NCBI GenBank assembly: GCA_002887195.1
Contig: PJAB01000338.1
Location: forward strand, 1 to 29,276
Origin: Chrysochromulina parva
Lineage: Eukaryota; Haptophyta; Prymnesiales; Chrysochromulinaceae
Direction of reading: 5' to 3'
Length of the DNA stretch: 29,276 nt
Shown: positions 8,342 to 16,860 of the stretch, piece after piece
Position numbering within the stretch: position 1 is the first letter of the stretch
Layout: the number at the start of each line of letters is the position of its first letter
Position numbers and translations under genes: made by a program
The notes under the pieces: model-generated
The model's database searches: none
Seen by the model: the letters and a program-made list of their open reading frames with translations, nothing else
Told to the model about the DNA's origin: nothing

Positions 8342-10283
8342 TTCCGCAATTATTGTGCCAAAGAACGAGCTTGATCAGCACCGCTGTGCCCGAGAACAAG
8401 GCACCCGCGATAGCCATGGCGCCGTCGTCATCGATTTTGTTGTTGTTCAGGAACAGGGTGGTCAACACTGCTTTGCCCGACTTGAGGGCACCCGCGATGG
8501 CTTTGGCACCCTCTGGACCGATGTTGTTGTGCTCGAGGCTCAGCTTGGTCAACACCGACATGCCCGACTGCAAGGCGTCGGCGATGGCTTTGGCACCCTC
8601 TGGACCGATGTTGTTGGAGCTCAGGCCCAGATTGGTCAACACCGTCGTGCCCGACTTGAGGGCATCGGCGATGGCGATGGCGCCGTTGTCGCCGATGTTG
8701 TTGGCGCTCAGTTGCAGTTCGGCCAACACCGCCGTGAACTGTATGTAGTCCGCAATCTCTTTGGCGCCGATGGGGCCGATTCCGCAACCGCCGAGACCCA
8801 GAAAGGTGATCTTGTCTTGCTGCTGTGCCGCTCGCACAATGCCAAGCGCCGCCTGCTCATTGAGTGAGTTGTACCCCACATCGAGTTTGTCCAACACCAC
8901 TGTGCCCGAGGAGAGGGCACCCGCGATGGCCTTGGCGCCGTCATTGTCCATGTTGTTCAACCCGAGGTTCAGGCTGGTCAAGACCGCCGTGAACTGCAGA
9001 TCAGACGCGATCAGGATTGTGTCGGCGGGTTGGAGGTTCTGGCTTGACAAGTCGGCCTTCGTCTGGTCGCGCGTCATGCCCGAGAGCATGATGCCCTTCT
9101 CCGTGCCGATCTTGGCGAGCATCGTGGCCGACTTGACGTCGAGGCTGTTCTTGAGCAAGTTGCAGTTCTTGAGCACCGAGGTAGCAGGAATGAGATAGGC
9201 AACGAGCATGGCCGCAGCCACACGGAGCCCTCTATTGGACAAGTCAAGCTCCGTGACGCCGTCCTCGCGCATTTGCTGCACCGGAATGCCACAAACAACT
9301 CCCGAGCCAGCACAGGCAACAGATGCGATCGTCAGTTCCAACGGCGGCTCTCCTTCGCCTGAGATGCAGCTGTTGAGAGCATCCTTAGTTGCACCATGTA
9401 GCAATGAAGGGCGGCGCCTGTCACCAGCCCTGTTTCGCAGATCCGCCGCCCGAACGGCGGCCACGTCCACCACATAGCCGTAACCATGAATGCGCGCAAG
9501 CCCAGGCAGCATCCGCCCCGCTATGGCCACATCCCCGGGCCGGCCGGCCTCGATGAGCTGCTCGACGTCAAGGTCGGTGATCTCAACCAGACGTGTGGGT
9601 ACTGGCTGCCCGTCGCGGCCGCACAGGCGAGAGCAGAGGACACATTGAGCCAGCGCCCGCCAAGATCGAGTCACGCCCTTGAGCTCCGCCAACGTGGCCA
9701 CGTCCACCAGGCCCAGAGCAGCCTCCATGGCGTCCGCCGTGAACGAGGGCTGCTGCAGCAGCTTGGGCAGTAACGTTGAGCTGGCCGGCTGCTGCGGCGC
9801 CTCAACGTCTTCCGGTACAAATGCTGGCTCGGCGATCGACGCCGCGTGCTCCTCCGCGCTGCCAAAGTCACCATCCGCGCCGATCAGCGCGCAGAGTTCG
9901 GGAGCGCGCTTGCCGTTGAGTCGGGAGGCGATCACGCGCTGTGTATGCTTGAGCGCGATGGAGGCGTCGAGATAAAGGGCGTCCTCGATGAGCTGGATGA
10001 GCTGGAGAAGAGAATGCTCGTCAGAGCTCGGCCAAATGTAATCTGGGTCGTTCAGCTTGCACACCATCTGAAGCGTCGACGCCAAGATCGTGGGCATGGG
10101 ATAGATGCCTTCCTCGGAGGTGGCGAGATCCATCAGATCCTTCAAGGTGCCCATGAGTCGGGCTGCATCGCGCGACAACGTTACCTCCTCTCCGTCTCGC
10201 GCTCGCACGCGTATTTGCTCGTCGTGTATGGCATTCTTCGCCGTGGGCGCCTCCTCCTGCTCCTCAGCCGACGGGGCTCGCAT
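8325..10283 (-). CDS. Skp1-like / F-box-like / LRR fusion protein
   Basis: The 652-residue product has three parts. Residues 23-140 resemble Skp1, with a POZ-like start (IRVRARDGEEVTLSRDAARL) and the C-terminal helices (LIQLIEDALYLDASIALKH, then RLNGKRAPEL) that in Skp1 bind F-box proteins. Residues 186-220 resemble an F-box (VDVATLAELKGVTRSWRALA). About eight RI-type LRRs of 28-29 residues fill 340-652 (repeat GAKAIADALxSGxxVLTxLxLxxNNIGPE). By family this would be a self-contained SCF ubiquitin-ligase substrate receptor; that role is inferred. The ATG at 10283 is the first in frame. The last LRR is cut after LVLWHNN, and the final residues and TGA come from the inverted-repeat element, so the array may once have been longer. 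Confidence 0.88.
   Translation of the reverse strand: MRAPSAEEQEEAPTAKNAIHDEQIRVRARDGEEVTLSRDAARLMGTLKDLMDLATSEEGIYPMPTILASTLQMVCKLNDPDYIWPSSDEHSLLQLIQLIEDALYLDASIALKHTQRVIASRLNGKRAPELCALIGADGDFGSAEEHAASIAEPAFVPEDVEAPQQPASSTLLPKLLQQPSFTADAMEAALGLVDVATLAELKGVTRSWRALAQCVLCSRLCGRDGQPVPTRLVEITDLDVEQLIEAGRPGDVAIAGRMLPGLARIHGYGYVVDVAAVRAADLRNRAGDRRRPSLLHGATKDALNSCISGEGEPPLELTIASVACAGSGVVCGIPVQQMREDGVTELDLSNRGLRVAAAMLVAYLIPATSVLKNCNLLKNSLDVKSATMLAKIGTEKGIMLSGMTRDQTKADLSSQNLQPADTILIASDLQFTAVLTSLNLGLNNMDNDGAKAIAGALSSGTVVLDKLDVGYNSLNEQAALGIVRAAQQQDKITFLGLGGCGIGPIGAKEIADYIQFTAVLAELQLSANNIGDNGAIAIADALKSGTTVLTNLGLSSNNIGPEGAKAIADALQSGMSVLTKLSLEHNNIGPEGAKAIAGALKSGKAVLTTLFLNNNKIDDDGAMAIAGALFSGTAVLIKLVLWHNNCGIKSNN
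8407..8754 (-). repeat. 87-bp repeats within the LRR gene
   Basis: Successive LRR units start near 8407, 8494, 8581 and 8668, each 87 bp (29 codons). Two neighbouring units share 36 identical bases (8494-8529 and 8581-8616), and the flanking segments differ at few positions. The nucleotide-level identity points to recent unit duplication or gene conversion. Confidence 0.85.
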
Positions 10284-11282
10284 CGCATCGCGAAGTCCGC
10301 GAAGCGGTCCTCCCCTCTGTGAACGGAGCTAGTGTTAACCGCATCCGTATGTACGCCGGTCCGGTGTCTTGGGTGTCGACTTCTAAACATTGGCTGTGAA
10401 CGGGTGTCTGTGGAGTGATTTCTATGTGATTTCTACACGGGGATTCTGAGCGGGCAGTAACAGTGCCGTAGCACCGGTTGTCGCGTCTGTCGTGTTTACG
10501 TTCACGGGGACACACGGGGCGCACGCGCGGATCACACAGACGAACCTCACAACCATCCCAACCCACCAACTCACCCGCACGACCGCGCGACGACCGAATC
10601 CGCATGATCCGCAATGATGATCCGCGGCCGACTCAACACCCAGGCGCCAGGGTCAGGGAACAGGCGCAGCCCCGGAGCCGCGACCGCTCCTGCTCCCCCC
10701 CGGCGGCGGTGGCTCCCGCCACACGCGGGGGCGCGGCTGCGGCGCTGCGCTCAATTTTGATATTAGTACCAGCAAGCACGATCGTTTGGCACGCTCACAG
10801 CCCCGGGGAGCGCAGAGCCGGGTACGTATGAGCTTGAGCGGCGGGAATGAGGGATCGTCGCCGCGTGAATAACAATACGGCCGAATAACGCGTGAAAATC
10901 ACACACAAAGTCCGGACTGTGCACACTCGTGCACACTGTCGTAGCTCGGACCGGGATGGACGCGGGACGGTGCGCGTCGGTGCGCGACCCCGGTGAACGC
11001 CTAACAGCTAACGCGCCGACGCGCAGCGTGATCGCCGGCCCACCCCAGGCCCGACCCCACACCGGCTGTGGCCTGTGGGCTCGCCCCGCCCCCTCACGCC
11101 CTTCGGTCACTCTCGTGTGCACGGTGTGCCTCGCCGCTCTCTTGGAGGATAGTGTCCCCGGAGAAGGACTGCTGACGCAGCGAGAGAAGCGGGCCGAGCT
11201 ACCTAAGGTTGAGCGGCTCCGAGAGGAGCGGGCAGATAGGCAGGAGCCTCTGCGAAGGCAGAAGAGATGACGACTCGAGTGT
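10284..11282. other. Intergenic region, 1 kb
   Basis: This lies between the start of the Skp1/F-box/LRR gene and the stop of the NF-YC-like gene, both on the minus strand. It should hold the former's promoter and the latter's 3' end. Two TGTGAAC motifs (10318-10324 and 10395-10401) lie 35 and 112 bp upstream of the LRR-gene ATG. Frames open in this stretch on both strands are arginine/proline-rich and unconvincing. No RNA gene was recognised. Confidence 0.55.
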
Positions 11283-11321
11283 TCACGAAGTTGACGAAGG
11301 CAGTAGAGATGACGACTCGAG
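11254..11321. repeat. 42-bp tandem repeat across a stop codon
   Basis: A 26-bp sequence recurs with one mismatch at 11254-11279 and 11296-11321, a 42-bp (14-codon) period. On the minus strand each copy reads LESSSLLPS. The first copy ends the NF-YC-like protein (LESSSLLPSSTS, then TGA); the second copy lies in frame just after the stop. Confidence 0.85.
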
Positions 11322-13055
11322 CGCCGCGGCAGGCGGCGCCGATGCAAGCGCCGAAGGTGCTGCTACCGGCACGCCCGCTGCCGGCGCGGGCGCCCTCGCT
11401 GCAGGCGCTGGCTCTGGATCTTGCCACTCCTTCACGACGCCTGCCTGGAACATGAAGTCGAAGAGGCCGTCACGGCCGACGACGGCGGCCACGTCCGCGG
11501 GGCGAAGCGTACGCGCGCCGACGCGCGTGCGCCGCGCATACTGCCACGAGCGCTGGGTCAGCTTCTGAGCGATGATGGCGGCGAGCCGATCGCAAACGGC
11601 CACGGCAGAGTGCGCGAGAGGCGCCGCGGCTGCGCCCGGCGACGGCGCCATCGCCTCCCGCAGCGCATCTGCTGCGAAGTAGCGGCGCCGGCTGAGGGCC
11701 GCAGCAGATCCATCATGGGTGGGCGCGGCGCCACCGCCGGCGGCTGGATCGCCAACGTCCCCCCCGATGGCGGCCGCGGCCGCGCCGTGGGGCGATTTGG
11801 TGATGGTCGGGGCGATTCCGCTGCCGAGGGACTGCGAGTTGCCAACGCGTGGATGCAGGAGTGAAGCCGAGGGCTTCTCTCTCTTGGTATATGTTGGAGT
11901 GGTGTTCGAGACGACGACGAAGGGCTCCGTCCTCTGCGTCAGCCCGGGCCGGGATTGCGCAATCCCTGCGTCCTGCGGTGAAATGAGCACACAGAAGCGT
12001 CGCATCGCATAGTTGCGCGAGACGACACACGGGCGAAGCCGAAACGTCGCCTCGCCGTTGGTCGCGGTGAGAGCAAGGGTGCCGCCAAGCGCGGCGGCTT
12101 GTGCTTCGGGCGGAAGAGGCTCGCCGTCCTCGTATGCGAGTGACGCCTGCAGTGCGAGCGGCTCGCTGGTGTGCACGCCGCTCGAATCGCGCGCCTGGAC
12201 CTGCACGAAGATCGCACGCTTGTCGGCTGTCAGGCGCTGCTGCTCGTCGCGCACACCGTGCGGCGCATTCAGCGCGAGCTCGAGCTTTGCGGCAGGCGCG
12301 GACGACGGTGCGGCAGGCGCGGGCGGTGGTGCGGCACGCGCAGCGGCATCACGCGCCGCGGCATTTGCGGCCTCGGTCGCGGCCTGGCGCGCCGCATAGG
12401 CTAATTTTGCTTGCTCCCTCGCCCGCGCTTGGGCGGCCAGGAAGGCCTCTAAATCCACCGTCGCCTTTCGCTCCCCTCCCGGCACAACTGCAGCAATCGG
12501 CACCGTGCTGCGGTCGGTCGGCGCAGATGCGGTCGACGCAGACGCGGTCGACGCACAGACGCACACTGCACGCGGAAAGCAGCCCGATGATGTGAGCTGT
12601 GAAATCGCCGTGTGAGGCGGCGTAATCTGCTGCACATGGGTTGCCGTTGCATGCACAATGCCCTGGCGCATGGCTGGATTGGCCGAGCCCTGGAATGACG
12701 CACAGCTGGATTGACCAAACATCGACGTGGTTGCCGACGCTGATGGCATCCAGCCTGCGCCATTGAACGCCTGCTGCGGAGTGGTGGCCGACCCTGATGC
12801 CATCCAGCCTGCGGTATTAAAACCAGCAGCAAAAGCAGCAGCTTGTCCGTCTCTCTGCTGCTGCATTTGCTGCATTGCTACGGCTTTAGCGGCAATTTGC
12901 ATAGCCACGGCTTGCTGAGCTGCAATCTGCTGTGCAATCGCGTGCTGCTGCTGCATGTGATGCGCTTGCGCCGGCAACGACGGACGCGCCAATGGTGTCG
13001 CCGTCGCCGCGACCGGCGCGGCACCCGCGACCGTCGGAGGCGCGTCTGGCTGCAT
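11283..13055 (-). CDS. Q/A-rich protein with NF-YC-like histone fold
   Basis: The 590-residue product starts at the ATG at 13055; the frame further upstream opens only with GTG. The N-terminal part is Gln/Ala-rich (MQQQ, QQIAAQQA runs), followed by an Ala/Arg helix (about 190-245). Residues 258-365 look like a beta-sandwich (strands around AIFVQVQARD, TLALTATNGEATFRLR, FCVLISP), possibly Ig-like. Residues 457-544 resemble the histone fold of NF-YC/HAP5: QKLTQRSWQYAR corresponds to the LTIRSW helix and RTLRPADVAAVVGRDGLFDF to the RTLQKNDIAAAITRTDIFDF region. The tail is Ala/Pro-rich. NF-YC pairs with NF-YB to bind CCAAT boxes, so a nuclear regulator is likely; the first histone helix is weak. 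It is head to head with the small acidic gene. Confidence 0.78.
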   Translation of the reverse strand: MQPDAPPTVAGAAPVAATATPLARPSLPAQAHHMQQQHAIAQQIAAQQAVAMQIAAKAVAMQQMQQQRDGQAAAFAAGFNTAGWMASGSATTPQQAFNGAGWMPSASATTSMFGQSSCASFQGSANPAMRQGIVHATATHVQQITPPHTAISQLTSSGCFPRAVCVCASTASASTASAPTDRSTVPIAAVVPGGERKATVDLEAFLAAQARAREQAKLAYAARQAATEAANAAARDAAARAAPPPAPAAPSSAPAAKLELALNAPHGVRDEQQRLTADKRAIFVQVQARDSSGVHTSEPLALQASLAYEDGEPLPPEAQAAALGGTLALTATNGEATFRLRPCVVSRNYAMRRFCVLISPQDAGIAQSRPGLTQRTEPFVVVSNTTPTYTKREKPSASLLHPRVGNSQSLGSGIAPTITKSPHGAAAAAIGGDVGDPAAGGGAAPTHDGSAAALSRRRYFAADALREAMAPSPGAAAAPLAHSAVAVCDRLAAIIAQKLTQRSWQYARRTRVGARTLRPADVAAVVGRDGLFDFMFQAGVVKEWQDPEPAPAARAPAPAAGVPVAAPSALASAPPAAALESSSLLPSSTS

Positions 13056-13205
13056 CGCGCCCACTGAGGAGCCTGCGTTTTCCCACAGGACAAGTCCGAC
13101 ATGAGAGGGAGACTCCTGTTCCCCCCAGCAGGGTTCAAGAGCACATTCGTCGTTCTGGAAAAAAGGCACTATTTGCGTGTGAAATCATGGTGCTGGCGTG
13201 CTGGG
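13056..13205. promoter_or_regulatory. Divergent intergenic promoter region
   Basis: The 150 bp between the two chosen ATGs must serve both genes. A TGTGAA (13178-13183) lies 23 bp upstream of the + strand ATG. If the upstream ATG at 13101 is used instead, the spacer shrinks to 45 bp. Confidence 0.45.
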
Positions 13206-13811
13206 ATGGCGAATGAAGAGGCGAGCGAGGAGGACGAGGACGACGACGCAGTTCCGCGCAGCAGCCTTCTCGTGCAACACCTCTGTGCGATGGGTGCGCC
13301 GGATGCTCATAGCGACGAGGAAGAGGACAAGACGCCAGCGCTCACGGCTGATCCTCCAACAGTATCAGCTCCAATTGCCTCATCGAGCGCCGACGACGGC
13401 GCTCGCAGCGCTGCGATCCTTCCGACCGCGGACGACGCTCTTGAGGCGTCTAGCGGCCTGCAGGAGGGTTTCCTCCGCGTCCAAGGACCAGAGTTTGACG
13501 CCTCCAAGGGCTTCAAGCCGCCGCCGTTGACGGCCGCCGACCTGCTCCCAGTCGTGGACGACAGTCGCGGCGGATCTCGCCGCATGAACACTGCCTCCGA
13601 GGTCGCCGCTGCGGATCAGCGGTACCACGAGGAGACCAACTTTGGTGTAGCGCCCAACGCGATGCGCTTGTCCGGATCCGTCTGCAAGGAGACCGACGAC
13701 GAGCGCGGGCGGCGAGTGCGCTACGGCGCCCACCAGATGCTCAAGGCCGACCCGTGGAGCGATTGCAATCCAAACTTCCCTATGCACTCGGGCAAGCGAA
13801 GCAAGCACTGA
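13206..13811 (+). CDS. Small acidic hypothetical protein
   Basis: This 201-residue product opens with an acidic run (EEASEEDEDDD) and a second one (SDEEED near 36-41), followed by a Ser/Ala-rich disordered part. The C-terminal third looks folded and more conserved in character, with KGFKPPPLTAADLL, then HEETNFGVAPNAMRLSG, then ERGRRVRYGAHQMLKADPW and a basic end (GKRSKH). There is no signal peptide or membrane segment. I chose the ATG at 13206 (GGGATGG, strong context, followed directly by the acidic start); an in-frame ATG at 13101 would add 35 residues of unlike composition. The acidic/basic pattern would fit a nuclear protein, but I do not recognise the family. Confidence 0.75.
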   Translation: MANEEASEEDEDDDAVPRSSLLVQHLCAMGAPDAHSDEEEDKTPALTADPPTVSAPIASSSADDGARSAAILPTADDALEASSGLQEGFLRVQGPEFDASKGFKPPPLTAADLLPVVDDSRGGSRRMNTASEVAAADQRYHEETNFGVAPNAMRLSGSVCKETDDERGRRVRYGAHQMLKADPWSDCNPNFPMHSGKRSKH

Positions 13812-14831
13812 CTGTGAAAGAGCCCGCCGCACGCTCTCGGAGCTCCTGCGCGCGGGAGCGAGCGCAGAGACGTTTGCAGTTACCGACGGAGACAGTCTGC
13901 TGTTAGCGCCATTTGTGCGGTGTGAACTTCGAGATCGTAAGCCACTAGAAGTCACGCTGTGAGATGCGCAGCTTTCACCCGCGGGGGACTGAGAGAGTAC
14001 GAGGGTGTACTTTACTTGCAAGGGAAAGGTAAGTAAAGTCACAACATGCGAACATGCGAACCCGCTGGAAAACTACAGATTCTCTTTTGGTGTGCATAGC
14101 TCAGGAGTCGCAACCTCATTCGTCTTCCTTGGGCGGAGGCGGCCCACAAGGTTGTATCATTTTCTGCGCGTAGCACATCATCAAACGGTGAGTGTGATCG
14201 AAGGTGCAACACAGCCATGCGCCGCGCTAAGCGGCATCGGACGCGCACCTGCAGTGCGTTGAATTTGACGCGGCCAATCGTTTCGTTTTCAGCAATCGAG
14301 ATGTATTGGGAGAGCGAGTCGAAGCCCACGTACAGCGCGAGCGAATCACGATGTTGGTTCACGGCCCACTCGCTGCGGTCGAGGCAAGCACCAAATGAGC
14401 TCAATGTTCTCGCCGAGGGCGGGCAAGCAGGCAACGGGAGTGGAAGGAGTGCGAGCTTACTATTTGGTGGTGTCCGCGTGGCCGGTGCCCACATACTTGG
14501 ATTGCAAGTGCTCTAGCTGCGCGTGCTGCGAGTACCTTTCTTGCGACGTCATCGGGCGACGCGGTCACCCCGCCCAGGGGCGCACAAGGTACGCGTTCGG
14601 CCTTTCATACTGCTGTTTTCACAGGACAAGTTTCGTGGGATAGTGCCAAAAAGGTTTCGTGGGTCACATGTAGTGGCTGGCCGGTGCGCGCGCTCGCGTG
14701 TGACCGGTCACACCGGACCGATGATTGTGTCCTTTAGAGCGAGGGATCGTTATTGCTCGACGTTCCAATTCGCAATTGCGACGTTGCACGTTCGGACCGG
14801 GGTGGGCGAGCAGGCATGTCGATTTGGAGAG

Positions 14832-14887
14832 AAGTGAGAGAGATTTGTACCAGTTCAACAACTTTGACAAAGTGAGAGAGATTTGTA
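14832..14887. repeat. Direct repeat of 18 bp
   Basis: AAGTGAGAGAGATTTGTA occurs identically at 14832-14849 and 14870-14887, a 38-bp period. Confidence 0.9.
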
Positions 14888-14967
14888 AACTGAGCGACAC
14901 AGCTCACAGTTGCCACACACCCGCTTCACACGACCGCGCGACCTCTTGCTCTGACCTAGCGCGGCGG

Positions 14968-15022
14968 TAGCGCGCCCCCGTAATTTTCACACCATATAGC
15001 GCGCCCCCGTTTTCACACCATA
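14968..15022. repeat. Tandem duplication 3' of the methyltransferase gene
   Basis: TAGCGCGCCCCCG followed by TTTTCACACCATA occurs twice back to back (14968-14996 and 14997-15022). The copies differ only by a 3-bp TAA insertion in the first. The pair lies 34 bp past the methyltransferase stop codon, so it is probably in or near its 3' untranslated region. Confidence 0.9.
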
Positions 15023-15055
15023 AAATCATAAAATTGCTTCTCGCTTTGGAGAATC

Positions 15056-16705
15056 TCATGAGTACCAGCGCGTCTGGCTGCCACCCGCCCCAGCCGCGCC
15101 GCCGCGCTTGACCTTGTGCTCTTCGAAGGGAACGTTCGCAAAGGTGAGCTCATCGTCCGCGCTACGCGGAGGTGGTGGTTTCGGCAGCGGTGCGGTCGCG
15201 GCCGACAGGAATAGGGACTGGCGCTCATCCTTGCCCTGGTCCTGACAGATGAGCCGCTCAACTGGCACGCCGCGCGCCTCCATCATGCCGCATGCGGCCG
15301 TCTCCTCGGACCGCTCCGAGACAAGGATGGCACGCACGCCGTTCTCGAGGAGGCGCTTGAAGTTGTCGCACACGGCCTCGTGCTTGGGGTGGCCTGGCTG
15401 CTTGGCTACGTAGATGCACACGTAGCTGACGATGACGTAGTCGATCGCGTCGACGCCGCAAGCCTCGTGCAGCTTGCCGTCGAAGATGTCGAAGACGGAG
15501 AAGCTAAAGCCGAGCGCTTCCGAATACTCGCGCCACGTCGGTTGGATGTCGGTGTTGATGCACTGCAGATCCTTGACGCCGAGCACGGTCTCAAAATAAC
15601 GTTGCGCGGCGAAGAGCTCGTACCCCGGCCCACCGCCGAGCGCGGCGATGCGCAACGGGCGGCCCTCAGGCAGCGGCGCGTCGAAGAGCCCACGCCTCCC
15701 TGCGCGCTCGAGCAGTGCGAACGTCTCGGTGAAGCGTTGCCACGACTTGAGTTTGAGGTAGTAAAGTTGGAGTCCCGGATGGCCATACTCGTCATAGGAC
15801 CACGTCACGTTCGCATCGCCACGCAGTGTGGGCTTCTCGACGTACAGCCGTTCACCCTCGCGCTCCACATCATCCGCGTTACCCGCCGACACAAGCAGCG
15901 AGCGGTTCCGCTCACGGAGCGCCGAGTTGGCACCCACGAGAGCCTTCAAGAGATCTTTACCCTTCTCATTCGTGGTGAAGGGCCACTTGCGCCGCCGATC
16001 CTGGAAATAGGTGCACTTGCCGCTCGCCTCGTCGAACCACAAATGACCCTCCTCGTCGAGCTTGACGCCCGCGGGCGTTGGCCCCGTTTCTGAGTCGTCG
16101 TATGTAAATTTGCGCTTGCGGGAGCCGTCGCTCCGGCCTTTCCCATTGCCACCGTCGCCACCATCGCCTTTGCCATAGCCGCCACCACCTGTGCCGTGGT
16201 AGCCACCGCCTTTGCCATGGTAGCTACCGCCACCTTTGCCGCTGCTGCCGCCGCCGCCGCCGTAGCCACCGCCACCTCCTTTGCCGCCTCCGCCTCCGCC
16301 GCCACCGCCGTAATAGCCACCGCCACCTTTGCCGCCTCTGTCGCCGCCGCCGCCGCCTTTTCCATACCCGCCGTCTTCACGAGATCGCTTTCTATCGCGC
16401 GAGGTCATGTCGTCGAGGCTCATGTCAAGGCCACGATCGCGATCCTCGCGGCGGTCGTAGCCGCGGCTCCCGCCCCCGCGGTCGTCGTCGCCGCCGCCGC
16501 CTTTTCCATACCCGCCGTCTTCACGAGATCGCTTTTTATCGCGCGAGGTCATGTCGTCGAGGCCACGATCATCGCGGCGGTCGTAGACGCGGCTCCCGCC
16601 CCCGCGGTCGTCCGAACGGCGATCTTCGTAGCCGCCACGTCTACGGTCGCGATCGTCGTAGCCGCCACCCTCGCGGTCATCGAAGCGCCCATGTGGGATG
16701 CTCAT
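15056..16705 (-). CDS. RGG/glycine-rich SAM-dependent methyltransferase
   Basis: The 549-residue product starts at the ATG at 16705. Residues 1-120 are Asp/Arg/Gly-rich (DDRGGGSR, YDRRED) and contain an in-frame 48-codon duplication. Residues 120-190 are almost pure Gly with Tyr, Lys and Ser, like RNA-binding RGG/GGYGG tails. A basic patch (SRKRKF, about 195-200) could be a nuclear signal. Residues 213-243 (LWFDEASGKCTYF) faintly recall a WW-type motif. The C-terminal half has a class I methyltransferase core: motif I IAALGGGPG (353-361), NTD (384-386), DIFDG (406-410) and DYVIVSYV (422-429). The substrate is unknown. Fibrillarin-like glycine/arginine tails suggest an RNA or ribonucleoprotein target, which is inference. 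An acidic/proline stretch ends the protein. Confidence 0.87.
   Translation of the reverse strand: MSIPHGRFDDREGGGYDDRDRRRGGYEDRRSDDRGGGSRVYDRRDDRGLDDMTSRDKKRSREDGGYGKGGGGDDDRGGGSRGYDRREDRDRGLDMSLDDMTSRDRKRSREDGGYGKGGGGGDRGGKGGGGYYGGGGGGGGGKGGGGGYGGGGGSSGKGGGSYHGKGGGYHGTGGGGYGKGDGGDGGNGKGRSDGSRKRKFTYDDSETGPTPAGVKLDEEGHLWFDEASGKCTYFQDRRRKWPFTTNEKGKDLLKALVGANSALRERNRSLLVSAGNADDVEREGERLYVEKPTLRGDANVTWSYDEYGHPGLQLYYLKLKSWQRFTETFALLERAGRRGLFDAPLPEGRPLRIAALGGGPGYELFAAQRYFETVLGVKDLQCINTDIQPTWREYSEALGFSFSVFDIFDGKLHEACGVDAIDYVIVSYVCIYVAKQPGHPKHEAVCDNFKRLLENGVRAILVSERSEETAACGMMEARGVPVERLICQDQGKDERQSLFLSAATAPLPKPPPPRSADDELTFANVPFEEHKVKRGGAAGAGGSQTRWYS
16357..16562 (-). repeat. 144-bp in-frame duplication in the methyltransferase gene
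   Basis: Sixty-two bases recur at 16357-16418 and 16501-16562 with one mismatch, 144 bp apart. The flanking sequence coding for the RGGGSR-YDRR motif is also repeated but with small indels. This duplicates the DMTSRDxKRSREDGGYGKG block of the N-terminal domain. Confidence 0.9.
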
Positions 16706-16860
16706 GTAGATCTACAGCTAGAAGCGTGCGGCCTCGAGAGTTTGTCTACGATCCCCCCCCTTGTGAATTAAACCCTTGGCTGTGAATTGACAACAAAAAA
16801 GATTCGACTGAACTCTAACATTAAAGTGCGAGAGAACAATGGTTCTGAGTCAAAGTGTAC
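16706..16860. promoter_or_regulatory. Upstream region of the methyltransferase gene
   Basis: This 155-bp, fairly AT-rich gap follows the stop of the helicase gene. Two TGTGAATT motifs (16762-16769 and 16781-16788) lie 57 and 76 bp upstream of the methyltransferase ATG. A C8 run (16753-16760) sits beside the first. They are candidates for a promoter element. Confidence 0.4.

Larger units (their letters stand above)
13812..15055. other. Spacer between convergent genes, 1.2 kb
   Basis: This is the longest gene-free stretch inside the window. It is AT-richer than the genes, especially at 13990-14110 and 14820-15055. A 151-codon frame on the minus strand (14039-14494, ATG start) has no recognisable domain and unbiased codon use. 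It contains several TGTGAA/TTCACA hexamers (13813, 13921, 14618, 14925, 14986, 15012) and two short tandem repeats (14832-14887, 14968-15022). No tRNA or rRNA was recognised. Confidence 0.55.

Noticed and set aside
10763..11347. 194-codon minus-strand frame overlapping the end of the NF-YC-like gene
   Set aside because: It lies in a different frame from the NF-YC-like gene, is rich in Arg/Ser/His and has no recognisable motif.
13056..13169. N-terminal extension of the NF-YC-like protein to 13169
   Set aside because: The extension opens with GTG and contains no ATG before 13055; nuclear genes start at ATG. The same reasoning removed GTG or TTG extensions at 2546, 8194, 19803, 19910, 24559, 25801 and 28966.
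13101..13205. Upstream in-frame ATG of the small acidic protein
   Set aside because: It would add 35 residues of unlike composition and leave only 45 bp to the divergent gene. The ATG at 13206 has stronger context and starts the acidic domain. It cannot be excluded without transcript data.
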